Counted from the stretch's first letter, positions 1 to 8,087 are shown. The stretch: 64,000 bases of DNA from Paraescarpia echinospica (GCA_020002185.1 CM034534.1:37349555-37413554), one strand, 5' to 3'. Made by a program: numbers and translations. Notes: generated from the sequence alone by a model not told the origin.

Positions 1-4
1 TTAG

Positions 5-175
5 AACACCATATCACGGACGCGAGCAGTCGTAGGAGTAGCGCTAGTAGGAACAGTCGGAGTGTACCTGTACGTCATGTACGTCTTGCTCACGTTCCCC
101 TTCTTCGCTCCTCGTGGTGTTGTGGAGGTATCGTATCTAACGTCACAGCGGGCAACGGAACATTATCGAACGTGA
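5..175 (+). other. Possible 3' end of a small membrane-protein ORF of the viral element
   Basis: One frame is open from base 5 to a TGA at 173-175. It encodes a strongly hydrophobic stretch (AVVGVALVGTVGVYLYVMYV at about residues 8-27) that could span a membrane. There is no ATG before base 76, and an in-frame TAG lies at 2-4, so a start would have to be lost or shifted. Small membrane proteins are common in this virus group, and the position just before the ATPase would suit one. I cannot match it to a named protein, and it may be chance. Confidence 0.2.
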
Positions 176-208
176 CCTCCACCACCACCTACTAGAACAC
201 GCACGATC

Positions 209-730
209 GTGGACACGCGATGGAAACATCCCTTCACCTGCATCGTCGCAGGTCCGACGGGGTGTTGTAAGAGTACGTTCGTGACTCGCATGCTACGTCA
301 CGCCCCAACGATGATCGATCCGCCTCCCGTGAAGATCACGTGGTGTTGCGAAGATTGGCAGAGCGCCTACGCCGCTGTCGACAACGACATGGAACGGTTT
401 GTGGAAGGCTTGCCGAGCGGCGCGTTCGATGCGTCGACGCGAAACCTCGTGGTCATCGACGCTCTAATGGCGGAAACGGACGAACGGGTCACGACCTTGT
501 TCACAAAAAAGATTCATCACCAGAACACGTCCATACTGTATCTCGTGCAGAACCAGTTTCCGAAAAACAAGGAGAGAAGTTTGTACAGGACGCGCTCAAA
601 GTCGCCACGTCGCCACCGTTCGGTTATCTCCTGATCGATCTGAAATAGGACACCTTCCGAAGACATGCGTTTGCGCACGGCCGTCCTTCCGGACGACGGT
701 GTTCAGTACGTGAACCAGCTCAAGGTATAA
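209..730 (+). pseudogene. Viral DNA-packaging ATPase (FtsK/HerA-type A32-like), broken
   Basis: In the family this enzyme hydrolyses ATP to drive the viral genome into the capsid. Reading from 209 gives a typical N-terminus followed by a Walker A loop, seen as AGPTGCCKSTF (residues 14-24). The position normally held by the glycine before the lysine is cysteine. The Walker B strand reads LVVIDALM (residues 81-88), where one of the usual two acidic residues is alanine. The first codon is GTG and no in-frame ATG lies nearby, so the start is probably lost. Near 575-585 the reading frame changes. The C-terminal part (FGYLLIDLK, about 619-645) is in another frame and stops at TAG 646-648. A last piece lies in a third frame from 665 to the TAA at 728-730. 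The protein is shorter than the family norm, so a central segment seems to be missing as well. Confidence 0.75.
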
Positions 731-767
731 GACGACTACGCACGCGCCTCGTCTCTTCAGTCGCAGC

Positions 768-1113
768 ATGTCCAAGCTCGTGAAGAGACACATCCTCCTT
801 AAAACAGGCGCTGAACAGGTACAAGAGCACGACATTGAGACGAGCCATCATCAGAAACGCCGACGCCCATCTGTTGTGTGCATTAGCCGAGTGTGCCTAC
901 AACATATTGAAGAAGAAAATTCCCTTGACCGACGTACAGAGACGCCATTTGAGTGGATACAAAACGAACCTGCGCAACTTGGCACAGAGAGGCGTGCCGG
1001 CCTCGAGGAGACGTCGCATCTTGCTACGGGGTAATCAGGTCGGCGCGGGACAGACTGGCGGATTCCTGTCGGCTCTGCTACCACCGTTGGCCGGTGCGGA
1101 CTTTCTACCCTAG
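768..1113 (+). pseudogene. Small basic conserved adintovirus/Polinton protein, frameshifted
   Basis: I recognise the core of this protein as one that recurs beside the ATPase and capsid genes of metazoan Polinton-like elements. Its biochemical role is unknown to me. The start (MSKLVKRHILLK) lies in the frame opening at 768. The conserved body lies in the frame of 835: a helical part with NADAHLLCALAECAYNIL (about residues 8-25), then an Arg/Lys-rich region (ASRRRRILLR, about residues 56-65) and a Gly-rich hydrophobic C-terminus (GGFLSALLPPLAG). The two frames do not connect, so a frameshift lies between about 805 and 835. The C-terminal stop is at 1111-1113. The next gene starts 27 bases later. 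Confidence 0.55.
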
Positions 1114-1140
1114 CTCAAAGAGGTGCTACTCAAGTAGACA

Positions 1141-2001
1141 ATGGAACACGCACGGAAGATGGCCTTGGTAGATCCACGACTGTTGGACAGCTTACGCGCG
1201 CCACCGACGGATACGCTAAGAAGCAAGGTGCAGGTCCTCGACGACGAGATGAAAGCCATACTCGACAGACACGATCTCACCGACGGCGACAAGATCGTCA
1301 TATATAATCAAGTGTTGCAACGCTACAACGCGTTGGTCGATCGACGCAAGCGCGAACCGGTGCGAATGATGACGGTGAACAAGGTCGCGTCCCCAGTGGC
1401 CACGGCGGCGGCTGCGGCGATTGAGGGGCCGACCCCGCCGGAAGTCGTCGACATCGTTCCCAAGGCGCTGCAGGCCAAAGCCAGACGACTGATGGAACGT
1501 CTGAAACGTGACGTCGCGTGGAGTTCGCGCGGAGAGCTCATGCACAAAGGAGTAGCGGTAATCGGAAGTAACGTGGTGGATCTCGTGATCGATCTGTTAC
1601 GCCAGCGCAAGACCGTCGGCGACCCGACGGGATGGCAGGTGTTTGCGCGCCAACTCGGCGACATGAATCTACCCATGGAGTTGGTGGGTAAAGAGACCAA
1701 GAGACTAAACATTCAAGAGGCGCAAAGGAAAAGTGCAGTGGTAGCAGCGGCCACACGCGCGACGAACGCTGCAGTGGACACCACTCGCGCGTCGGCACCG
1801 AATGAGCCCGTTCACCGCTACTGCTCTACCTACGCCATCATCGGAAGAACGCAAGACATGGGGCGTTGTCTGTTTTCCGCTGTTGCTAATGCTGGACTTC
1901 ACATCGTGAGCGGGATTATCATCGATTACATCATCCGTACATCATCATGGCCCGCCGTCGCAAACAGCTGCAGGAAGTCTACTTTGATCCCGCCAAGGTA
2001 G
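1141..2001 (+). pseudogene. Conserved adintovirus/Polinton protein of unknown function
   Basis: This open frame of 286 codons starts at ATG 1141 with MEHARKMALVDPRLLDSL. That start is characteristic of a protein found between the ATPase and integrase in many invertebrate Polinton-like elements. Residues 1-75 look helical and charged, with NQVLQRYNALVDRRKRE at about 56-72. Next come an Ala/Pro-rich linker (about 80-105) and a second conserved block (about 110-190) containing SRGELMHKGVAVIGSNVVDL and GWQVFARQLGDMNLP. After about residue 195 the sequence looks unrelated (ends SCRKSTLIPPR) and runs 55 bases into the integrase start. The true C-terminus was probably earlier, and the tail is read-through after a lesion. 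I know no enzymatic motif for it; a virion or assembly role would be only inference. Confidence 0.55.
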
Positions 2002-3024
2002 GAAGTTACGGGAGAATCGAGTCTTTGCGCCGAATCGCCTTCCGATCTATCCAGCGTGTACCGAGAAAGGTCGTCGAACAATGGCTATCGGAACAGAACG
2101 CCTATACCCTACACAAACCGGTGAGAGTTCGTTTCCGGCGGCGTTGCGTGGTCGTCGGGGGTAGGAATCAACAATGGCAGGCCGATTTCGTCGACATGTG
2201 TCCAGTCTGAAAAGAGACAACGACGGTACGACGTTCCTACTCACGGTGATCGACGTCTTCTCGAACGTCACTCGATGCGTTCCGCTGAAGACCAAGACGG
2301 CGGCGTCGATAGCGAGAGCGGTGGACGGACTGTTCACCGGCGATCGTCCGCTGACGTTGCAGACTGATAGAGGTCTGGAATTCCTGAACGATGGCGTTCG
2401 GGGTGAATTGGAAAAGTACGGTATCCATCACTTCTCCACCTACAACGAGGAAACCAAGGCGAGCATCGTGCCATGCTTTAATCGTACTTTAAAGACGCGT
2501 ATGTGTCGATACCTGACGAAACACGAGACGTGGCGTTCCATGGACATCCTTCAGAACGCTCGTACAACGACACCCCCCACCGTAGCATCGGTATGCCTCC
2601 GTCGCAGGTGAATGCGTTGAATCAGGAAGAGGTGTGGCAGCACCTGCACGGCGGTCAGCACGGTAAGGGTGCGCCCAAGTATCACGTGGCGGATCGCATG
2701 CGTATCAGCAAGGTCAAGAGACGCTTCGATAAAGGGTACACGGCGAATTGGACCGAAGAAATATTCACGATACGCGAGGTGCATCCGTCCGATCCGCCCG
2801 TCTATCGCCTGACGGACGATCTCGGAGAGATACTAGACGGTACCTTCTACGAACCGGAGTTGCAGAAGGTGACGGATCCGGCCGCTAAACTGTACCGTGT
2901 GGAATCGATAGTGGAGCGACGCAAGGTGTGCAGGCGACAGGAAGTGTTGGTGAAATGGTTCGGATACCCTTCGAAATTCAACAGCTGGATCGATGCCAAG
3001 GCCCTCGTCGGCTATAAAGACTAA
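1947..3024 (+). pseudogene. Retrovirus-like DDE integrase with C-terminal chromodomain, broken
   Basis: In the family this enzyme inserts the element into host DNA, and the chromodomain may target chromatin. The N-terminal part starts at ATG 1947 and reaches the first catalytic block (QWQADFVDM, about 2169-2199). A frame change near 2200-2215 leads into the core, with TVIDVF and the second Asp block (LQTDRGLEFLN, about 2356-2388). The third block should hold the catalytic Glu, but reads KASIVPCFNRTLK (about 2455-2493) with Pro-Cys after the Val, so that Glu seems lost. A second frame change near 2540-2560 leads to the C-terminal part (RSIGMPPSQVNALNQEEVW). It ends in a chromodomain-like module (VESIVERRKVCRRQEVLVKW then WIDAKALVGY) and a TAA at 3022-3024. 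Two frameshifts plus the catalytic loss mark it as dead. Confidence 0.85.
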
Positions 3025-3057
3025 TCACGCGTCCGACAAGCTTTCATTCGCCCACCC

Positions 3058-3293
3058 ATGACGGACGAGACGACATCACAGGTCACTGTTAGCGACGACG
3101 ACGACGACGAAATTGAAGCGAGAGGAGATAGTGTTTCTGTGTCAGGTCGTTTCTGTACTCGGTCATTTTGGTCAGCATCTACAACCTGTCGATCGGACAC
3201 GGGAATCCGACTCTGTGGTCCGCCCTGTTGAGCAGTTCATTGGGTTACTTGCTACCCAGCCCAACGTTGAAACAGCAGCATGACGACGAGTGA
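3058..3293 (+). pseudogene. Small viral membrane protein, frameshifted
   Basis: An ATG at 3058 opens a short acidic N-terminus with a run of five Asp (SDDDDDEIEARGD, about residues 12-24). In a second frame, about 3147-3293, the C-terminal part begins with a hydrophobic segment (SFLYSVILVSIYNLSIGHG) and ends LLPSPTLKQQHDDE before TGA 3291-3293. This order of acidic head, one membrane span and a short basic/acidic tail matches a small protein I know from related elements, placed between integrase and penton. The frames join through a shift between about 3110 and 3147. Its end overlaps the start of the penton-like gene by 14 bases. The function is unknown. Confidence 0.45.
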
Positions 3294-4024
3294 TTTCTAT
3301 CTCACGTTGCCTAGCAATGCTTCATTGCGCACAAAGTGTGGACTGGAGATACAGTACCTACACAGTTGGTACAACGTCGTAGAAAACGACGCGTGGCTCG
3401 CTATAATGCTACCGGTAGACGAAGAGGCGAACGTGTGGCCCATGCACACGAAGAGTAACAGAATCGAGACCGGACACTATAAAGATCCTTGGTCACTAGT
3501 CCTCGCGATTAACGCTGCTCTACGTCGCGTGGCGGGGGAGGGAAGGGTGAAACTGAGCTACAGTACCATCACGCATAAGATAACGGTGCACATGCTACCA
3601 AATACTGTCTTCCGCGGCGCTAATCTGACCACCATTCTCGGCTTTCGCGATATTACGTTGCCGGCTCTCCCGAAGGATCCCACGAATTCCGAGTTCAAGG
3701 TATATACCACGGAAGCAGACGCCGTGGTGAACATGGAACGAGGGCTCGAATCGCTCTACGTCTACACGGATATCGTGGAACCACGAGTTGTCGATGACAG
3801 CCTCGTACCACTGCTGCGCATCGTCCCACTGAGCGGTAGCCATGGCGACATCGTATTGAAGACCTTTGAAAAAATCTCAGTACGTACCCATGCTGTACAA
3901 AGAGTTTGATACGATCGATATCGATATAAGAGACGACACCGGAAGACGCTTGCCGTTCGAGGTCGGTAAGGTGAAGGTGACACTTCATTTCCGACGGCGA
4001 CGGACGGCACTGTTCTTGGGATGA
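3280..4024 (+). pseudogene. Penton-like minor capsid protein, frameshifted near its 3' end
   Basis: In this virus group the penton-like protein is a single jelly-roll that occupies capsid vertices. The frame from ATG 3280 begins with DFYLTLPSNAS (about residues 5-15), typical of the family. It then has alternating beta-rich blocks (KLSYSTITHKITVHMLP, ILGFRDITLPALP, LESLYVYTDIVEPR and LVPLLRIVPLSGS up to about residue 187). It loses frame near 3870-3900 and stops at 3907-3909. The expected continuation is in another frame: EFDTIDIDIRDDTGRRLPFE followed by KVKVTLHFRRRR, ending at TGA 4022-4024. That TGA overlaps the ATG of the next gene (ATGA at 4021-4024), a compact viral arrangement that has survived. 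The region after residue 15 also looks shorter than usual. The penton name is an inference from gene order and fold-like pattern. Confidence 0.55.
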
Positions 4025-4415
4025 ATTACAAAGATTACTACACGCGTCAAGCGGGCGGTGCGCTTCCTTATTATACCAACGAGGACACGGACTAGGAAGT
4101 CTATTCGGAGGTCTACTGCGTAGCGACATGCCGCTCGCCAAGAGAGGTGCCGTGGCGTTGGGAAAGAGAGCGGTGTCGACCGGCGCGCGCATAGCCGACG
4201 ACATCTTGTCGGGACAGAACGTCAGAACGGCCGCCAAACGTCGCGTCGCCGCAGCCGGTAGAGACATGATGAGCGGCCTCTTTACCCCTGGCGTGCAACC
4301 GTGTAAGCGTATAAGACACGCATCCGCTACGAAACGAGTCAGTACAGCCGGGAGACGGAAGAGGAAGAAGACGACACGTGAGTCTGACATATTCAATGAT
4401 GGCGTTCGTGCATAA
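4021..4415 (+). pseudogene. Basic virion core protein (adenovirus pX/pVI-like), frameshifted
   Basis: The N-terminus from ATG 4021 (MNYKDYYTRQAGGALPYY) and the C-terminal part in the frame of 4128 belong to one small protein recognisable from related elements. The second frame already reads GLGSLFGGLLRSDM just upstream of 4128. A frameshift therefore lies near 4080-4092, and the first frame stops at the TAG beside it. The C-terminal part has an alanine/lysine-rich helix (AKRGAVALGKRAVSTGARIA), then RTAAKRRVAAAGRDMM, and a strongly basic tail (GRRKRKKTTRE) before FNDGVRA and TAA. Such proteins probably bind packaged DNA or the inner capsid, which is inference from charge and position. The 3' end overlaps the start of the capsid gene by 17 bases. 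Confidence 0.55.
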
Positions 4416-5321
4416 ACTATCGTGTGAGGGACTCAAGAGCGAGCTCGATCTCTTCTTCGTGCCACCGACTCAGACCAGCATCATCGATAGTCACACGGTA
4501 CAACATCAACCCATGTCCTCACTCGACTCGGGAGGACTGATAGAATTCGTCATACCCGTTTCGGGAGACGATTACCTGGATCTCGCCAGCACGATGCTAC
4601 ACGTTCAAGCGAAGGTGACGCGTGCCGACGGAGCCGACCTCGACGCCGCCGATCCCGTCGGTCCCGTGAATAATTGGCTCCATTCGCTGTTCAGTCAGAT
4701 CGACGTCTATCTGAACGGAATGCTCGTGACTCCCTCGACCAACACGTACCCGTACCGCGCCTACATAGAGACGATGCTCAGTTACGGAGACGATGCCAAG
4801 GAGACGCAACTGACGAGTCAGATGTAGCACAAGGACACGGGCAATCGTATGGAAGCCGTCGAAATAGCCGCCGGCGATGCAGCCAACGCGGGGTTCGTCA
4901 ACAGACGCAACATGATCGCGCAGAGTCGCGTGGTCGACATGACGAGTCGTCTTCACGTGGACCTTTTCCTCCAAGATAAATTCCTCATCAACGGCGTCGA
5001 GGTCAAGATACGTCTGGTGCGGAGCAAGGATACGTTCGCGCTGATGGCCGGCGGCGCCAACCCCGACTACAAGATAAAGATAGTCAACGCCACACTGTTC
5101 GTCAATTAGGCCACCCTGAATCCGGGCGTGCAGATGGCTCACATCAAAGCCCTCGAAAAAGCCACTGCCAAGTATCCGATAAGACCCGTCGACTGCAACC
5201 TGCGCATCGAGATTCATTTCCGCGATGCGCTGACGATCACTGTGAACGTCGTCGCCTACGCCGAGTTCGAGACCGTGCTGGAGATCGACAAGAGTCGCGC
5301 AACGTCATCTACGACTACTGA
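4399..5321 (+). pseudogene. Major capsid protein (hexon-like, double jelly-roll), with stops and an internal loss
   Basis: This is the main shell protein of the virus group; animal genome copies are often labelled F54H12.2-like. The start is ATG 4399 (MAFVHKL; 4396 is an alternative). One frame carries SELDLFFVPPTQTS (about residues 14-27), DSGGLIEFVIPVSGDDYLDL, PVGPVNNWLHSLFSQIDVYL and NTYPYRAYIETMLSYGDDAK. A TAG at 4825-4827 interrupts it. The frame then continues through MTSRLHVDLFLQDKFLINGV and VKIRLVRSKDTFALMA to a second TAG at 5107-5109. It resumes at VQMAHIKALEKATAKYPI. Directly after that, at about 5197, the sequence jumps to the C-terminal block LRIEIHFRDAL, so a segment estimated at well over 100 residues is missing. 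A last frameshift near 5296-5301 precedes the original stop TGA 5319-5321. That stop overlaps the protease ATG (TGATG). Confidence 0.85.
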
Positions 5322-5758
5322 TGGAAACCCTGCAGTTCGTCCGCCTACTCGCCCAGGATCCGCACGCCGGTGGCATCATTCGTGGGATCGTACCCAAAGA
5401 CGTACTTCTCGCTCTACAGATAGACGCTTACCCGGTCGCCTTCGACACGGGTAAACCAGGCGAACACTGGATAGCGCTCTACGTAGATGGCAAAGTTCAC
5501 GGTGAATACTTCTGCTCTTACGGCTTGGCGCCACGGCACGTCGAGTTCCGTCGATTCTTGAATAAACATTGTGTAACATGGACTCATAATTCAAAGAGAC
5601 TTCAGAGTCCCGTGTCTAACGTTTGCGGACAATACTGTGTTGTTTATCTCATGTTTCGCTGTCGTGGACTTCCCATGAAGGAATTTGTGAACGGTTTCGG
5701 CACTGATCTGGTAGCAAACGATTGCCGTGTATTTGATTGGCTTAAACAACTGCAATAA
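5321..5758 (+). CDS. Adenain-like cysteine maturation protease of the viral element
   Basis: This family cleaves capsid precursor proteins during virion maturation. The uninterrupted 145-codon frame is the best preserved viral gene here. The catalytic His lies in GEHWIALYV (His49). The oxyanion-hole Gln and nucleophile Cys lie in LQSPVSNVCGQYCVVYL (Gln95, Cys102), with the same seven-residue spacing as in adenovirus protease. The acidic triad member should sit in the block GEYFCSYGLAP (about residues 61-71), but position 65 is Cys, which may disable the enzyme. The length is close to that of Polinton proteases, though shorter than adenain itself (about 200 residues). The ATG overlaps the stop of the capsid gene. 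A polyadenylation signal follows at 6010-6015. The open frame does not prove function, since all neighbours are broken. Confidence 0.8.
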   Translation: METLQFVRLLAQDPHAGGIIRGIVPKDVLLALQIDAYPVAFDTGKPGEHWIALYVDGKVHGEYFCSYGLAPRHVEFRRFLNKHCVTWTHNSKRLQSPVSNVCGQYCVVYLMFRCRGLPMKEFVNGFGTDLVANDCRVFDWLKQLQ

Positions 5759-5823
5759 GATGGGTGTGTTTCGTGCATGTACCGTGTTTCATTAACGGGC
5801 GGGTATCATCATCATTATTGTTC

Positions 5824-6000
5824 GAGCCTATGGCGCGGTGGTCATACACCCGTAAGCTCACGACCTCTGCAGCGGTGTTCAGTCACCCGTAAGTCGTCCC
5901 ACCAACCTACGAGCCACTGGCGTGGTCGTCATGATCCGTATGCTCACGACCGCTGACGTGGTGTTCGCTCACCCGCAAGTCATGTCACATCGTCCACTTG
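5824..6000 (+). repeat. Two 87-bp direct repeats downstream of the viral protease
   Basis: Two adjacent copies start with GAGCCTATGGCGCGGTGGTC (5824) and GAGCCACTGGCGTGGTCGTC (5911) and share CTCACGACC, GGTGTTC, CTCACCCG and AAGTC blocks at matching positions. They are diverged, so the duplication is not recent. They sit between the protease stop (5758) and an AATAAA at 6010-6015, in the viral 3' noncoding region. They could be part of a subterminal repeat, but no inverted partner is visible in the window. Confidence 0.6.
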
Positions 6001-6009
6001 TCTTCGGTT

Positions 6010-6015
6010 AATAAA
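6010..6015 (+). terminator. Polyadenylation signal after the viral late genes
   Basis: The hexamer AATAAA occurs 252 bases after the protease stop codon and is followed by a GT-rich stretch (about 6033-6075). This is the usual layout of a polymerase II 3' end. It could serve the whole capsid-protease gene block. Confidence 0.4.
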
Positions 6016-6165
6016 ACACGGTTTCATGTATGATATCACACGTATGCTTGTATCTTTCGTCAATGAAATTCGTGTGCACTCGTATACTCTTGTGTTTCGT
6101 TAGTTCTTTCATACACGCGCATTCACACACACACACACATATCTCTAAGTGAACACCTTTTTACC

Positions 6166-6326
6166 CCCCGCAGGAGGCACTACCTCCATACCATTCCGCC
6201 AGGTGGTAGCATTACTTCCACTACGAGGTCGTGACAGGCTAATTCCCCCCTCTGCAGCAAACACTACCTCCTTCACTTTCCGCCAGGTGGCTCCAATACT
6301 TACACTTCTTTCCGCTAGGGGGTCGG
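6166..6326 (+). promoter_or_regulatory. Cluster of four CTCF-like motifs in two repeat pairs
   Basis: Four same-strand copies resemble the core of the insulator protein CTCF's site: CCCCGCAGGAGGCAC (6166-6180), CCGCCAGGTGGTAGC (6196-6210), CCGCCAGGTGGCTCC (6280-6294) and CCGCTAGGGGGTCGG (6312-6326). The first and third lie 114 bases apart, and the second and fourth 116 bases apart. Sequence around the second and third is also similar (CACTACCTCC upstream, ATTACTT/AATACTT downstream), so a local duplication made the cluster. CTCF is conserved in bilaterians, but binding here is inference. The motifs might instead be internal repeats of a transposon. Confidence 0.35.
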
Positions 6327-6340
6327 TCACGTGGAGTCAG

Positions 6341-6350
6341 GCGCCATCTT
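6341..6350 (+). promoter_or_regulatory. YY1-like site
   Basis: GCGCCATCTT matches the reverse of the YY1 core (AAGATGGCGC) and lies 15 bases after the last CTCF-like motif. YY1 marks many promoters near transcription starts. No clear gene begins here, so this is only a motif match. Confidence 0.2.
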
Positions 6351-7122
6351 AGAATTTCTCCATGGGTGCCCCTGCCCCGCCTGGAGATGCTTACCCAAAA
6401 CCCCGAGACTACTAATGTTCATTACTTATTGATGACAGATATTGTATTGTGTGCTCTAAACCCGTGGGCGAAGTATGATAACATAATTTTTTTCAGTGCA
6501 ATACATAATACTTCACTAGAACAAAATCATCTTAAGAAACCTGGGTTAACATTATGTACCTAAATGTCTGGCAATGTTGAACACATCCTTCTACTATGTT
6601 AATGATAATTCTGTGTGGTCATTATTCTTAGCATTTTCAACAATTGGGCGATGTATGGTAACAATTTGACCAAGAATATTCCAAAAATATATATAAACAG
6701 ACGACAATGAGACTGATCTGAGACCTAACATTACGTTTTCTTTAGTGATGTTTTGTGACAAATGTGTTATTAAATATAGTGTAATTAATGCAGGTCAAAC
6801 AAGTAATCGAAACCCATACATTTCGATATTTCTTATTGCCCGGGGACAGCCAGCTGGGAGTTATGCTTGCCCATATTGCCTCTGTCCCAGAGCAATAAGA
6901 AAACTCGGAACAGGATGTCCACAATGTCACATTGTCTATTGTCGAAAAGTAAACCGGGGCAGTAGTAGATGCGACCATGAGGATCTCATCAGCATTGACC
7001 AGCCCCTCCACATTGCGGCCCCACTTCCACATTCCCCGGAATGGTGTCATGTAGTTCACTTTAAATCTTCTCTTTTCAACTTTCAGCCACCTCCTGTTCT
7101 TTCACGTCTAGCTGCCGTTTCT
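6351..7122. other. AT-rich intergenic DNA with one unrecognised ORF pair
   Basis: This stretch holds two copies of a GGGCGA..GTATGATAACA-like motif (6466-6483 and 6646-6663). It also has an open frame on each strand over about 6742-7146. The + frame has several Cys pairs (CPYCLCPRA, GCPQCHIVYC), and the minus frame has none. I recognise neither as a known protein, and both could be chance. Confidence 0.3.
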
Positions 7123-7785
7123 ATGTACATGCAGAGATGTAGATAATTTAGTTCCTGGAACCACAAGGTTGATATAGATTGAAGTATACATGCAGATATG
7201 TAGATCATTTAGTTCCTGGAACCACAAGGTTGATATAGATTGAGGTGTACATGCAGATATGTAGATCATTTAGTTCCTGGAACCACAAGGTTGATATAGA
7301 TTGAGGTGTACATGCAGATATGTAGATCATTTAGTTCCTGGAACCACAAGGTTGATATAGATTGAGGTGTACATGCAGATATGTAGATCATTTAGTTCCT
7401 GGAACCACAAGGTTGATATAGATTGAGATGTACATGCAGAGATGTAGATCATTTAGTTCCTGGAACCACAAGGTTGATATATATTGAGGTGTAAATGCAG
7501 AGATGTAGATCATTTAGTTCCTGGAACCACAAGGTTGATATAGATTGAGGTGTACATGCAGAGATGTAGATAATTTAGTTCCTGGAACCTCAAGTTTGAT
7601 ATAGATTGAGGTGTACATGCAGAGATGTAGATCATTTAGTTCCTGGAACCACAAGGTTGATATAGATTGAGGTGTACATGCAGATATGTAGATCATTTAG
7701 TTCCTGGAACCTCAAGTTTGATATAGATTAAGGTGTACATGCAGAGATGTAGATCATTTAGTTGCTGGAACCACAAGGTTGAACA
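7123..7785 (+). repeat. Minisatellite with a 61-bp unit, about 10.8 copies
   Basis: A 61-base unit beginning TAGTTCCTGGAACCACAAGG and ending TGTAGATCATT repeats head to tail. Most copies differ at a few positions: AGATATG or AGAGATG, CCACAAGG or CCTCAAGT, GATCATT or GATAATT. The variants are interleaved rather than graded, which suggests gene-conversion-like homogenisation. 61 is not a multiple of three, and the frames that stay open across it are chance. The unit contains the near-palindrome TTCCTGGAA. Confidence 0.95.
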
Positions 7786-7850
7786 ACGTAAATGTTTTCT
7801 GGACATTTTTCAAGATTGAGACATACTTGCTGAGAAGCAACAACTTTGAG

Positions 7851-7975
7851 GACACTGGCGTCGTGTCTTCTGTGGCAGGTCGTCGCCGCCTCGCTGCCAC
7901 CACCACCACCGGTGGCAACTCGCCAGCCAGTCGGCCCGACCGTCGGCCCGACCCGCCCGCAACCGACCCTACGGG
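7851..7975. other. GC-rich island with proline/arginine-type codons
   Basis: This segment is strikingly GC-rich (CCACCACCACCACCGGTGGC, CGGCCCGACCGTCGGCCCGA) in otherwise AT-rich DNA. It contains a tandem doublet of about 12 bp (GGCCCGACCGTC / GGCCCGACCCGC). It could be part of an exon or a CpG-rich promoter, but no splice pair or protein match supports this. Confidence 0.25.
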
Positions 7976-8087
7976 CGAAATTTTAGGGATTGAGAAACAT
8001 ATTATAAAGACTGATTTCCACCTCAGTTCTGAATTAATATAAAACAGAATAGTTATTGACAGCAGAATAATTGACAGTATAAGTTAC

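Larger units (their letters stand above)
1..6015 (+). mobile_element. Decayed adintovirus/Polinton-like integrated DNA virus, 3' portion
   Basis: Adintoviruses and Polintons are large DNA elements that encode a retrovirus-like integrase, a packaging ATPase, capsid proteins and an adenovirus-type protease. Here a P-loop ATPase, a DDE integrase with a chromodomain, a penton-like protein, a basic core protein, a double-jelly-roll capsid protein and an adenain-like protease follow one another on the + strand with tiny gaps or overlaps. No protein-primed DNA polymerase is present in the window, and no left terminal repeat is seen, so the element probably begins upstream of base 1. Its right end is uncertain. 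I close it at the AATAAA signal at 6010-6015, after the last gene. The block is more GC-rich than the AT-rich DNA that follows. Nearly every gene is broken, so this is a fossil copy. The assignment to this virus group is firm; the exact lineage is not. Confidence 0.88.

Noticed and set aside
3695..4396. 233-codon minus-strand frame
   Set aside because: It is the antisense of the penton-like and core protein genes; it has no family match.
4597..5217. 206-codon minus-strand frame
   Set aside because: It is the antisense of the viral capsid gene.
7514..7696. Minus-strand 60-codon repeat protein
   Set aside because: It lies within the 61-bp minisatellite, whose period is not a multiple of three.
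7123..7785. CRISPR array
   Set aside because: Contiguous 61-bp tandem units without unique spacers, in eukaryotic DNA.
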